A stretch of 64,000 nucleotides of DNA, from contig JADFZL010000007.1 of NCBI GenBank assembly GCA_015232575.1, positions 1-64,000 of the forward strand. Direction: 5' to 3'. A model generated the notes under the pieces. The model searched no databases, was not told the origin of the DNA, and was given only the letters and a program-made list of their open reading frames with translations. Made by a program: the position numbers and the translations under genes. Every line of letters begins with the position of its first letter. The stretch's first letter is position 1. The stretch is from Candidatus Rifleibacteriota bacterium (lineage in GTDB: Bacteria > Muiribacteriota > Ozemobacteria > Ozemobacterales > Ozemobacteraceae). Below, piece after piece: positions 8,108-18,000 of the stretch.

Positions 8108-9844
8108 ATGGCGCTAACAAAGATTGGTTATGACATCGGGAACGAAAGTTTGCGTAACAACTGTTTCAGCTTCCTCCAGGAACACTACCAGAAGCATCCC
8201 GACAGAGTTTGTATGAAATGGGTAAACACAAAGAACAAGTTATGGTTTGATTACAACCCGTTTTCCCGGACGCTGCAACACGACCCATTCACCTACAAAA
8301 ACATCTACGACATGGTCGTCCATGTGGCTGCCGGCTACAAAAAGCTCGGTATCGAAAAGGGCGACAGTGCACTGGTGTATGTTCCCATGATTCCGTGGCT
8401 CTACGCTGGAATGTTCGCCTTCCAGATGTTGGGGGTCAAGTGCATTTTCCTGGATTCTTTTGCACGGGCAGATCAACTCGGCTACGTTGCCGACCTCTGC
8501 AAACCTAAAGCCTGGTTGTCAGGCGAGCGTGGTTTTGGTATGGGTAAGGGGCAACCTGCCCTCGAAGCCATTCCGATAAAAATCAACATGGGGCCTTGCA
8601 CGAAAACGTGGACTGCCCGCTTTGAAGAACTTCTCGAAACACCCGAGGTGGCGGAACCGATTCCGGTCAAGCAAGAGCACACCGCGCTTATCACTTTCAC
8701 CACCGGTTCGTCCGGAACGCCCAAAGGAGCTGACCGTTCACATCGATTCCTTGCTGCGCAACATTATGCCATCAGTGCCTGTCTGCCTTATGAGGAGAGC
8801 GATCTTGACCTGCCGGTCTTTCCTATCTTCTCGTTGAACAATCTCGCGGCTGGGGTGACCACCATTCTGCCAGCCATCAACGTGGCTGAACCGGCGGACA
8901 ATGATGCATACATACTCTTCACACAAATCAAGGGTGAGGGCATTACCAGCCTCACGCTGAACCCCTCGTTGCTTAACGGGTTGAACAAATATTGCATAGA
9001 GAAGGGCGAGACTCTTCCCGGATTGCGTCGTGTCGCCGCCGGTGGTGCCGCTGTGTCGCGTGACGTCGTGGAGGAATTCACGAGGATTGCGCCGAACGCG
9101 GAGCTCGTCGTCATGTTCGGTTCTACCGAAGCAGAGCCGATGGCACACATCTCGGGCAAGGAGATGCTCGCTCAACGTAGCGTCACTGAGGATGATCCTG
9201 AGCTTGTTGATGCAGGCGTCAACGTGGGCCACTTCGCCGATGGACTGCAGTTCAAGTTCATTAAAATCGTGCGTGGTCCCATAGAAATCGCTTCAGACGA
9301 ACAATGGGCCGGGCTTGAGGTTCCGCGGGGAAGCGTTGGTGAATTGCTGGTCGCCGGTGAGCATGTCTGCCGCGTGTATTTCAACAATCCCGAAGCCTTC
9401 AGGACATCGAAGATCCGCGACCACAACGACATCGTGTGGCACAGAACGGGTGATCTCGGGCGCCTCGACGAGCGGGGGAACGTCTGGATTGTCGGACGTA
9501 TTCACAACGTTATCGAGCGTGAAGGAAAGTATCTCTTCCCCGTGCAGGCAGAAGTCGTATTGAAGCGCCAACCCTACACTCGGTTGGCCGCCTATCTCGG
9601 CGTTCCCGACAATAAGCTCGGCGAAAAGACCGTCTGTGTGGTCGCACCGAAGGACACCGCCGACATCAAGAACGGAAAACTCTGCACCGAACGTGAAGCC
9701 GAGATTCGACGGGTCATGGGCAAGAATGGTATCCCGGTGGACCAGGTGATTTTCCACCCGGACATTCCCATGGATCTGCGTCATCGCTCGAAGGTCGAGT
9801 ATGGCATTCTCCGTAACGAATTGAAAAACGCCGGATTGCTGTAA
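8108..9844 (+). CDS. AMP-dependent acyl synthetase (OleC-like acyl-CoA ligase family)
   Basis: This 578-residue member of the adenylating-enzyme superfamily has the phosphate-binding loop TFTTGSSGTPKG at 196-207, the FGSTEAEP adenine/substrate motif at 337-344, and the TGDLGRLDERGNVWIVGR hinge region near 455. Members activate a carboxylate with ATP and pass it to CoA, or in OleC close a beta-lactone. The P-loop and VFPIFSLNNLAAG region look closest to the fatty-acyl/OleC branch. No oleABD partners are present, so the substrate is unknown. The start is fixed by AAGGAG at 8096-8101. The gene is clearly richer in G+C and GC-ending codons than its neighbours and stands alone, which suggests recent transfer. 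Confidence 0.8.
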   Translation: MALTKIGYDIGNESLRNNCFSFLQEHYQKHPDRVCMKWVNTKNKLWFDYNPFSRTLQHDPFTYKNIYDMVVHVAAGYKKLGIEKGDSALVYVPMIPWLYAGMFAFQMLGVKCIFLDSFARADQLGYVADLCKPKAWLSGERGFGMGKGQPALEAIPIKINMGPCTKTWTARFEELLETPEVAEPIPVKQEHTALITFTTGSSGTPKGADRSHRFLAAQHYAISACLPYEESDLDLPVFPIFSLNNLAAGVTTILPAINVAEPADNDAYILFTQIKGEGITSLTLNPSLLNGLNKYCIEKGETLPGLRRVAAGGAAVSRDVVEEFTRIAPNAELVVMFGSTEAEPMAHISGKEMLAQRSVTEDDPELVDAGVNVGHFADGLQFKFIKIVRGPIEIASDEQWAGLEVPRGSVGELLVAGEHVCRVYFNNPEAFRTSKIRDHNDIVWHRTGDLGRLDERGNVWIVGRIHNVIEREGKYLFPVQAEVVLKRQPYTRLAAYLGVPDNKLGEKTVCVVAPKDTADIKNGKLCTEREAEIRRVMGKNGIPVDQVIFHPDIPMDLRHRSKVEYGILRNELKNAGLL

Positions 9845-10137
9845 CAGCTGACGCCGCGAAAAGATCGAGCAAACCGAACCGCCTTGTCCCTGACTTTGTA
9901 AGTATGTAGACAAGGCGGTTTTGGATATTCTTCAACTCAACTGCCGGCAAGTGTTGGATAAGTAATTCGAATTTGTATAAGCAAGTTGGAGAAGTGACTC
10001 TGATTAACAAGACTGAGGCCGAATTTTTTTTACAAAATGAGGATAGCTGCGGGAGCAAAAACAGGGTTTGTTGAGCGACTCCTTTTGAATTCAAGAAGCG
10101 GAGTTCAAAAGGTCGGTGTGTCCGGAAAGAAGATTAA

Positions 10138-11073
10138 ATGCACTGGAGAAAAATTCGAATTACTTTGGGAATCGCTACGATTTGTCTTATACTTGCCCAT
10201 CAATGGGCCGTCAAACCGTGTGATCAATTGGGGTTGGGTCCAGGAATCGATGGGCCTTGTGTTATAGCAAGCTTCCATAAAATATTGAAATTCTGGAAAA
10301 CTGAAGTCCCGGTTTCGGTCTTGACGACTGAAGCAAACGATCGTGGAAATCTGCTGAAAAGGTGGACATCTGCAAAACACCAGCTTGGACGCTTGTCTCT
10401 TCTTGCAAAAAATTACGGTCTGAGTTGTATTTACTGTCTCGGTGACCAAAAAGACCTTGAAAAACTGATAAAATTGAGTATTCCCGTTTTAATTCACTCT
10501 TATCGTGATGACGTTTCGCATGCCTCTGTTTTAATCGGAATTAAGGAATTCCCACAATATTTCACTTTGGCAGACTCGTATACGGAAGATTACGAAGTGC
10601 TTTCAAAAACACAATTCGCAAAATTCTGGCAATTTCAAAATTGCGAGTATGTTATTATAGCTCCCGAGGAAAGAATTCCCGCGTGGTGTGCTGAAAATGC
10701 CGGCTTTGCCGCCAAAGTGGAAGCAGGACTTTTATATAGTCAATGGAAGGACAATGTTTATCCAGAAAGTCACGAAAAACTTTTGTCCGAGCTTGAAATA
10801 CTCAAAAATGCCTCTAAGGGCTTTTCCCGGGATTTGTATTATTGGATTATTACCGCTTATATTCGCGAAATAGAAAATCAAACAAGTGAGGCTTTGACTG
10901 CTCTTGAAAACATTGTAATAATAAAACCCGATTACGAAAAGTTCCTGTTTTATTTTGGAGTTGAACTTAAAAAAAATGGTAACTTCAAAAAAGCAGTTGA
11001 GGCGTTTAATAAATTTCTCCAATTTCATCCATCTGATGAAAAGACGTTAAAAGCTATTCCTATGGCGCTGTAA
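10138..11073 (+). CDS. Exported C39-like cysteine peptidase with TPR tail
   Basis: This 311-residue protein has an N-terminal membrane or signal segment (residues 7-22). The C39/papain-like half follows, with a candidate nucleophile C41 (GPC), H128 (SHASVLIG) and D146 (LADS) in the usual Cys-His-Asp order. The C-terminal part (about 200-300) contains tetratricopeptide-like helices (EALTALENIVIIKPDY, KKAVEAFNKFLQFHPSD). It may act as a protease or a peptidase-fold binding protein in the cell envelope. No bacteriocin transporter is adjacent, so a leader-peptidase role is not supported. Codon use is AT-rich and unlike the preceding ligase. Confidence 0.6.
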   Translation: MHWRKIRITLGIATICLILAHQWAVKPCDQLGLGPGIDGPCVIASFHKILKFWKTEVPVSVLTTEANDRGNLLKRWTSAKHQLGRLSLLAKNYGLSCIYCLGDQKDLEKLIKLSIPVLIHSYRDDVSHASVLIGIKEFPQYFTLADSYTEDYEVLSKTQFAKFWQFQNCEYVIIAPEERIPAWCAENAGFAAKVEAGLLYSQWKDNVYPESHEKLLSELEILKNASKGFSRDLYYWIITAYIREIENQTSEALTALENIVIIKPDYEKFLFYFGVELKKNGNFKKAVEAFNKFLQFHPSDEKTLKAIPMAL

Positions 11074-11245
11074 TAGGAAGTGCAGGAAATAGCGGCTTTA
11101 TATATAGCTTGGAAGATGAACCAATAAGGTTTTCAATAAAACCGAGTTGAGGAGTTGAAGCTCCAAATTGAGATTCCCGCTTCGATTCGCGAGACAGACT
11201 GGAATGTGTTTATAAAAACCAGCAATGAGAAAGGAAACCTTACGA

Positions 11246-12313
11246 ATGTGCCCATCAAATTATAATGACGATGCACTTCGAACACTTCGGGAATCTGAGA
11301 AGACCGCAAAGGGTTTTGGAGACTGGCTCAATTGTTCGGAGAGGTGGCGGCTTGAGTTTGAAAATATGGCCGAAGCAATTCGATGCCTTGAGGAAGCCGA
11401 GAAACAGGCAGCCTCGGTTGAAGACTGGGAAAAAATCATCTCTAAATGGATATTCGATTTCTCCGATGCTGGTCGTGCCAACAAAGCCCGGGAAAAAGCG
11501 GTCCGTTCTCCCCGAAGTCCTGAAGATCGTGAAAACCTGGATTTCATGCTGCTCCTGTATTTTCCGGTTAAGCGACCACCCGCCCTTGCCCGAACCGCCC
11601 GTGCGAAAGAGGATTTCAACCATCCAGGAACCCCGTCTCAAGTCCCCGACATTCGGGCCCGCATGGACGCAATCGTGAAGAATCCATTTACCCGCGGGCT
11701 TATCAGAGAGGGTACAACTCAGGATCTGATCACGGTTGCTGAATTCGATAACCAGGACGGGGATCCCATCAAAGCTCGTGACCGCCTCGAGCTTGCCGAG
11801 GCGATGGCCACCCTGACTTCTGATTGGCTGGATTGTGCAAACTCCTGGATCGGGCTGTTACAGGATCATTCTTGTGCAGAAAATTGCATGGAGAAAGCTT
11901 CCCAACTTGCAGACTCCAGCCGGGACTGGATAATGTGTGGTAATGCCTGGAAACACCTGTTTGGACAGGAAGAAAAAACAAAGAAGTTCTTTTCCAAGGG
12001 ATTAGCCGTCGCACAATCCACCGACGACTGGATCTTCTGTTGCGATGCGCTGATCAAGACCTTCATGGATACCGACGGAGCAGGAAAAGCCATGGAAAAA
12101 GCCGAAGCAGCTGCAGTCACCAACTCCGATGCGCTCAGATGTGCTGTTTCCTGGGTCCTGGTTTTCAACGCCGTAGACCGTGCCGCTTCGTGCCTTACCA
12201 AGGCTGAAAGACTTGCCCAGACCCCGGCTCATTGGAAGGAAACAGCCCAGCATTGGGAATGGCTCTTGCAAGATGAGATTGCTGCCGGCCGATGCCGTAA
12301 ACGTGCAGGTTAA
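11246..12313 (+). CDS. Protein built of 34-residue DW-x2-C-x3-W helical repeats
   Basis: I do not recognise a named family. From residue 20 onward the protein is a series of about seven helical repeats of 34-35 residues. Each begins with (S/D)DW, has Cys three residues later and Trp after four more, and ends with a KAE-x-A helix (for example SDWLDCANSW, RDWIMCGNAW, DDWIFCCDAL). A linker with Pro/Arg interrupts the array near 90-150. The period matches TPR-type solenoids, which bind proteins. No signal peptide is seen, so a cytoplasmic scaffold is likely. ATG 11246, with AAGGA ten bases upstream, is preferred over ATG 11225. Base composition is G+C-richer than the flanks. Confidence 0.6.
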   Translation: MCPSNYNDDALRTLRESEKTAKGFGDWLNCSERWRLEFENMAEAIRCLEEAEKQAASVEDWEKIISKWIFDFSDAGRANKAREKAVRSPRSPEDRENLDFMLLLYFPVKRPPALARTARAKEDFNHPGTPSQVPDIRARMDAIVKNPFTRGLIREGTTQDLITVAEFDNQDGDPIKARDRLELAEAMATLTSDWLDCANSWIGLLQDHSCAENCMEKASQLADSSRDWIMCGNAWKHLFGQEEKTKKFFSKGLAVAQSTDDWIFCCDALIKTFMDTDGAGKAMEKAEAAAVTNSDALRCAVSWVLVFNAVDRAASCLTKAERLAQTPAHWKETAQHWEWLLQDEIAAGRCRKRAG

Positions 12314-12402
12314 CCGTCCAATAATAGCGGAAAAAGAGTTTGGAAAAATAAATATTTGGATCGTATCGCATTGATAAAAAACATAAAGTCATGGAGAGCA
12401 AT

Positions 12403-13038
12403 ATGAAATCTACAGAATCAACTGCTTTCAGCTGGGAAAAAAGTAAACACGTATATATTATTATTTTTGTAGTTTTTGGATTGTTTCTCTTGTTATTTGA
12501 ACGGGTTCTAGTGAAATCCATGGATAAATCAATGCTTGAAAAAGCGGGATTTGGAGATCGATTGTATTTATCTCTGGTTATAGATCATGCGCAAAATCCA
12601 GTGCAATTGGGAACGGCTGATTCCAGGACAGAAAAAATTCTTCCACACATTGACAACGAAGAAGACAATAAGAAATGCGTTTGGTACAAGGTTAAAAGTG
12701 CGCCTGAAATTACGGGAAAAGATGTTGAGACCTTTGAAGGCGGATTTGATGAAATAGGGGCTTTCCTGATAAAAGCTTCGCTTACTCCAGCAGGGAAGCA
12801 GCTCTTTGCCGATTCAACAAAAAAACACGTTGGTGAACAACTTGCTATAATTTTTGACGGAAAAGTTATCAGTGCGCCTACTATCCAATCCAGCATTACT
12901 GTGGGAAAATTTCAGATAACCGGGAAAAGCCTTGAAAAACCACTGTTTAAAGTGGCTGGTGGTAAGATGGTTCCTCTGCTGGAAGCAATGAGAATTCCTC
13001 TTGATGCGCAGCCCTCGCCTTCTGGTGCCGAAAAATAA
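12403..13038 (+). CDS. Membrane-anchored SecD P1-head-like protein
   Basis: The 211-residue protein has one N-terminal membrane segment (about residues 17-37) and then a soluble domain. Its second half (LTPAGKQLFADST, then EQLAIIFDGKVISAPTIQ) is the signature of the SecD P1 head subdomain, the periplasmic part of the SecDF translocation motor. The rest of SecD (P1 base and the transmembrane bundle) is absent, so it cannot be a normal SecD. Such orphan heads occur in several phyla with unknown role. ATG 12403 is chosen because GGAG lies six bases upstream; ATG 12391 has none. Confidence 0.7.
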   Translation: MKSTESTAFSWEKSKHVYIIIFVVFGLFLLLFERVLVKSMDKSMLEKAGFGDRLYLSLVIDHAQNPVQLGTADSRTEKILPHIDNEEDNKKCVWYKVKSAPEITGKDVETFEGGFDEIGAFLIKASLTPAGKQLFADSTKKHVGEQLAIIFDGKVISAPTIQSSITVGKFQITGKSLEKPLFKVAGGKMVPLLEAMRIPLDAQPSPSGAEK

Positions 13039-13362
13039 CTTTCTTAGCAAATCTTAAATTTAACATTTCCGGAAATTTCATTATGCTTTTTAAAAGCAAA
13101 ATATTCTTTCTATGATACCGCGGTGCATCTAAAGCGTTTCAGTTAGGTATGATTTTCTTTATGTTATCTCTTCTACGACTCTGTGTCTCTGCTTGATTCT
13201 GTTCTTGTGCTCATGTCATTGCATTTCCCTCGGAAGGATTTTTAACCCGTCTGTTAGATGAGTAAATGTGTGCTTTTGAAAAAAGTATACGTTTCTTCCC
13301 CCATGTGGCTTGACCGTAGCAAATATTCCTGCTATTATTCGCAAACGCTGAAAGGGATTTTT
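13039..13362. other. Gap upstream of mtnA
   Basis: About 320 bases, pyrimidine-rich near 13150-13230. An upstream in-frame extension of mtnA from 13258 (MSKCVLLKK...) is open but has no family resemblance and no ribosome site. I see no riboswitch motif that I can defend. Confidence 0.4.
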
Positions 13363-14409
13363 ATGATAAAAACGATTGTCTATAATTCTGTTGGTAATAC
13401 GGTTGATTATATTGATCAGACGCTTCTTCCTGAGAAAGAGGTTGTTGCTTCTGCTGTCCGGATCGAAGAAATTGCTGAAGCTATTTTACACCTCCGTGTG
13501 AGGGGCGCTCCGGCAATAGGAATCGCAGGAGCCTACGGAATTTATCTTGCAATAGATAAATTCAGCGGCACTGAAGACACGTTTTTTGACTATCTTGACG
13601 AAAGATCATCTTATTTAAATGCAACACGTCCAACAGCAGTTAATTTGAGCTGGGCGATAAAGCGTACGAAAAAAGTTGTTCTGGCTTCTTTTACTGACGC
13701 TGAACCTGGAAAACGAGTTGAAAGTGCAAAACAGGCCGCTCTTCGCGAAGCAAACGCCATACTTCTGGAAGACATTGAGATGTGCCGAAAAATAGGTGCT
13801 TATGGAGCGCAGTTTGTAAAAGATGGCGATTCATGGCTTACACACTGCAATGCTGGTGCTTTTGCAACAGGCGGCTATGGAACAGCGCTTGGTGTTTTCA
13901 GAGCAGCATTCGAAGCAGGCAGGAAATTTCATGTTTATGTTGATGAAACACGTCCATTGTTGCAGGGCGCACGTCTGACAGCATGGGAAATGCTGGAAGA
14001 AAAGATTCCAGCTACGTTGATCTGCGATAACATGGCTGCATCGCTCATGGCATCGGGAAAGATTCAGGGAATTGTCGTCGGAGCTGATAGAATTACAAAA
14101 GAAGGGTATGTAGCAAATAAGATTGGTACATATTCAATTGCGGTTCTGGCAAAATACCATAAGGTTCCTTTTTATGTTGCAGCGCCAGTTTCAACCTTTG
14201 ATTTAACAATATCAAAAGGAAGTGAGATTGTCATTGAAGAACGAAAACCCGAAGAGATCATTTATGCAGGAAAAACCCTTCTGGCGCCGAAAAATATGAA
14301 GGTTTATAATCCGGCTTTTGATGTAACGCCGCCCGAATTGATAACCGCAATTATTACCAATGCCGGCGTTATCAATCAACCATTTTCGGAAAATATAAAA
14401 AAAATATAA
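13363..14409 (+). CDS. mtnA: S-methyl-5-thioribose-1-phosphate isomerase
   Basis: MtnA isomerises 5-methylthioribose-1-phosphate (and 5-deoxyribose-1-phosphate) to the ribulose form. The 348-residue product from ATG 13363 has all hallmarks: LRVRGAPAIGIAGAYG, the catalytic Cys in HCNAGAFATGGYG, the ETRPLLQGARLTAWE loop, ICDNMAA, and the catalytic Asp in VGADRIT. AAAGG precedes the start; a longer frame from 13258 adds residues absent from the family. It is followed after 25 bases by a class II aldolase, which together suggest a thio/deoxy-sugar salvage route. Confidence in the family is very high. Confidence 0.95.
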   Translation: MIKTIVYNSVGNTVDYIDQTLLPEKEVVASAVRIEEIAEAILHLRVRGAPAIGIAGAYGIYLAIDKFSGTEDTFFDYLDERSSYLNATRPTAVNLSWAIKRTKKVVLASFTDAEPGKRVESAKQAALREANAILLEDIEMCRKIGAYGAQFVKDGDSWLTHCNAGAFATGGYGTALGVFRAAFEAGRKFHVYVDETRPLLQGARLTAWEMLEEKIPATLICDNMAASLMASGKIQGIVVGADRITKEGYVANKIGTYSIAVLAKYHKVPFYVAAPVSTFDLTISKGSEIVIEERKPEEIIYAGKTLLAPKNMKVYNPAFDVTPPELITAIITNAGVINQPFSENIKKI

Positions 14410-14434
14410 AAAACGCAGAAAGATGTAAATAAAA

Positions 14435-14998
14435 ATGCATAACGATCTAAAAGCTTTTCAGAATGCCGGGCGGGACCTGTTCTTAGGCGGTATGAATAAT
14501 ACACACTCCGGTAATATGAGTGTCCGCCTTAACAGAATGCTTGTAATTACCCGTACAGGAAGCATGTTGCACCGAATAGAACATGGAGATCTCATTGAAA
14601 CGCTTATTGATGGCGAAGATTCAAATACAAAACTTGCTTCGAGAGAACTTCCGGTACACAGAGGAATATATCGTGGGACCAAGGCTGAAGCTATTGTTCA
14701 TGCCCACTGTCCGCACGCGGTTGCACTGTCGTTCTTTACAGATAAGATAAAACCGGTTGATGTCGAAGGGGCATACTATTTTCCAAACGGAATACCTGTG
14801 TTGTCTGTAGAAAAAGCGGTCGGCTCCGATGAACTTGCTGCAGCGCTGCCGCCATTGCTGCAGAATAATTCAGTCGTTGTAGTAAAAGGTCATGGAACCT
14901 TTTCTATCGGAAGCGATCTTGAAGAGTGCCTTCACTGGACATCATGTCTTGATAACATTGCAAAGATTATTCTTTTAACAAAAAATCTGAACAATTAA
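14435..14998 (+). CDS. Class II aldolase, probable methylthioribulose/deoxyribulose-1-phosphate aldolase
   Basis: This 187-residue protein is of the class II aldolase/adducin family, with SGNMSVR near 25, the catalytic Glu (E71 in SRELPVH), the zinc ligands H89 and H91 (VHAHCPHA) and a third His in KGHGTFSIG. These positions fit fuculose-1-phosphate-type aldolases rather than the MtnB dehydratase, though the two are hard to separate by eye. Placed directly after mtnA, it most likely cleaves 5-methylthioribulose- or 5-deoxyribulose-1-phosphate to DHAP and an aldehyde (the DHAP shunt). No phosphorylase gene is adjacent. It would recycle by-products of polyamine and radical SAM chemistry, which is abundant in this window. 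Confidence 0.75.
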   Translation: MHNDLKAFQNAGRDLFLGGMNNTHSGNMSVRLNRMLVITRTGSMLHRIEHGDLIETLIDGEDSNTKLASRELPVHRGIYRGTKAEAIVHAHCPHAVALSFFTDKIKPVDVEGAYYFPNGIPVLSVEKAVGSDELAAALPPLLQNNSVVVVKGHGTFSIGSDLEECLHWTSCLDNIAKIILLTKNLNN

Positions 14999-15020
14999 TA
15001 TTTACTTAAGGATATAAAAA

Positions 15021-18000
15021 ATGGCTTTCAAAAAAACTTTTACGACCATCGATTCAAAGCGTGATCTGGAAATTCTTGATTTCTGGAAAAAGGAAGATAT
15101 TTTTCAGAAATCTATAAATTTCAGAGAAGGTGCTCCATCATTCATTTTTTATGAGGGTCCTCCGACCGCAAATGGGACGCCTCATCCGGGGCATGTGCTT
15201 ACAAAAGCGATGAAAGACCTTGTTCCGAGATATAAAACCATGTGTGGCTGCCAGGTCAAGAGAAAAGCCGGCTGGGATACCCATGGCCTTCCTGTCGAGC
15301 TGGAAGTAGAAAAACAGCTTGGAATGAATTCGAAACAGGACATTGAAAAATACGGAATTGAAAATTTCATAAAAAAATGCAGGGAAAGTGTTTTCAAATA
15401 CGAGGCTGAATGGCGCCAGATGGTTGAGCGCGGCGGTTTCTGGGTTGACATGGATGATCCGTATATCACATGTTCTGATGAATACGTTGAGAGCGTCTGG
15501 TGGATACTTTCCCAATTCTGGAAAGAGGGACTTCTGTATGAAGGGCATAAAGTTGTACCATATTGTCCCAGATGCGGCACAGCTCTTTCATCACACGAAG
15601 TATCGCAGGGATACGACGAAGCAGAAGATCCGTCGGTTGTTGTACGATTTGCAATAAAAAACCAGCCTGAAACATATTTCCTTGTCTGGACAACTACTCC
15701 ATGGACTTTGATTTCAAACGTCGCGCTTGCTGTTGGCAGCGATATTGATTACGTGAAAGTAAGCCATAATGGTCAGAATCTTATTCTTGCAGAAAAACGC
15801 CTGGAAATCCTTAAAGGCGAAGGTGAAGTTGTTGCAAAAATGAAAGGTCGAGACCTTTTGAATACCGAATATGTGCAGCTTTATCCGTTTGTTGTACCGG
15901 AGAAGAGAGCTCACTACGTTATTGCTGCTGATTTTGTTTCGACTGAAGATGGAACAGGTATTGTACATATTGCTCCGGCATTTGGTGAAGACGATTACAG
16001 AGTCGGTCAGGCAAATGATCTTCCGGTTATGCAGCCTGTAGATTTGTCTGGAAAGTTCACTGACCTGGTAACTCCCTGGAAAGGGCGATTTGTTAAAGAT
16101 GCTGACTCCGATATAATTGCTGATATGAAAAAGACCGGAAAGCTCTTCTCAGCAGGAAAAATAAAGCACACTTATCCGTTCTGCTGGAGATGTGACAGTC
16201 CGCTGCTTTATTACGCGCGACATTCGTGGTTCATTCGCGCTACAGCATTCAAGGATGAAGTCCTCAAGGCAAATGATACGATCAATTGGTTTCCAGCGCA
16301 CGTTAAAGAGGGACGTTTCAAAAATTTCCTCGACAACATGATCGACTGGGCGATTTCAAGAGATCGTTACTGGGGAACTCCGCTTCCGATATGGACATGT
16401 AAATGCGGCGAAAAGCTCTGCATTTCGTCCATCAGTGAATTGAAAAAACTGGGGAAAAATGTCCCTGAAAAGCTTGAACCTCACAAACCTTATGTTGATG
16501 AAATACTTATTCCATGCCCGAAGTGCTCGGCTGATATGAAGCGCGTCAATGAAGTTATCGATTGCTGGTTTGATTCAGGTGCAATGCATACTGCCCAATG
16601 GCATTATCCTTTCGAAAACAAGGAAACCTTTAACAAAAGTTATCCGGCTGATTTTATCTGCGAAGCTGTTGATCAGACAAGAGGCTGGTTTTACAGTCTG
16701 CTCGTGACCGGAACCTTCCTGTACAAGAAGAGTCCGTATAAGAATGTAGTTGTTCTCGGACTTATCTGCGATAAAAATGGTCTCAAAATGAGCAAGTCGA
16801 AGGGAAATGTTCTGGACTGCATGAAGCTCTTCGATAAATATGGTGCTGATGCGGTCAGATGGTCGCTGTATTCCGGAACTGCACCCTGGAACACAAGACG
16901 ATTCTATGAGGAAGCGATCTCTGAGTCTCAGAGCCGATTTCTCGGAACACTTCAGAATGTTTATTCATTCTTTGTTCTTTATGCAAATACAGAATCGTTT
17001 AATCCGTTTTCTCATAAAATCCCTGTTGCAGATAGACCTGAACTTGACAGGTGGCTTATTTCCCGGTTGAATAATACAATTCTGACTGTCAGAAAAGCCA
17101 TGGATTCGTTTGAAGTAACACACGCTACGACAGCACTTGAAACCTTTGTCGATGATCTTTCGAACTGGTATGTAAGGCGCAGCCGCAGAAGATTCTGGAT
17201 GTCCGGAATGAACCATGAGCAGGCTTCGGCATTTCTTACCCTCTGGGAAGCACTTGTTGAAACAGCAAGACTGGTTGCTCCATTTGTACCATTTATTTCT
17301 GAAGACATATACAGAAATCTTGTTGGCTCAGTTGATTCTAAAGCACCTCAAAGCGTTCATTTGAATGATTATCCGGTTGCTCAGGGTGCTTTGATAGACG
17401 AAACTCTTGAACGCCGTATGGATTTTGCCCGCAAAGTTGTCGGCCTCGGAAGAGCGGCAAGAAATGAATCAAATCTGAAAGTCCGCCAGCCTCTTGCTGA
17501 TATGAAAGTCGTCGCCGCAGAAGAATGGCAGAAAAAGGCACTTGTAGACATGCAGGAACTTATTTTTGAGGAATTAAATGTCAAAAAACTTGTTCCGATT
17601 GAAAGCGACAAAGATCTTGTCAAATTCTCAGCAAAACCGAACTTCCGTTCGATCGGGCAGGGAAAGTACAAGGCAATGATTCCAAAAATCAAAGCATATC
17701 TCGAAGCCGCCGATGGACAGAAAATAAAGCAGGATCTGGATAAAGGACAGTATTCCTTTCAGCTCGAAGGTCAGGAAGTTGTTCTTGTTCCGGCAGACGT
17801 CGAACTTTCAACAACAGCATCAGGTGAAATGGCCGTTCAGTCAGAAGGAACGCTTACTGTTGCACTGAATAAAACTTTAACACGCGAACTGGTACTTGAA
17901 GGACTTGCAAGAGAACTTGTGAATAAGATTCAGTTCATGCGCAAGGAGAAAGGTTTTGAGGTAAGCGACAGAATTACCTTTGAATATAAGGTTGTCGGTC

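Noticed and set aside
13258..13362. Upstream start of mtnA
   Set aside because: The extra 35 residues match nothing in the family and ATG 13363 has its own ribosome site.
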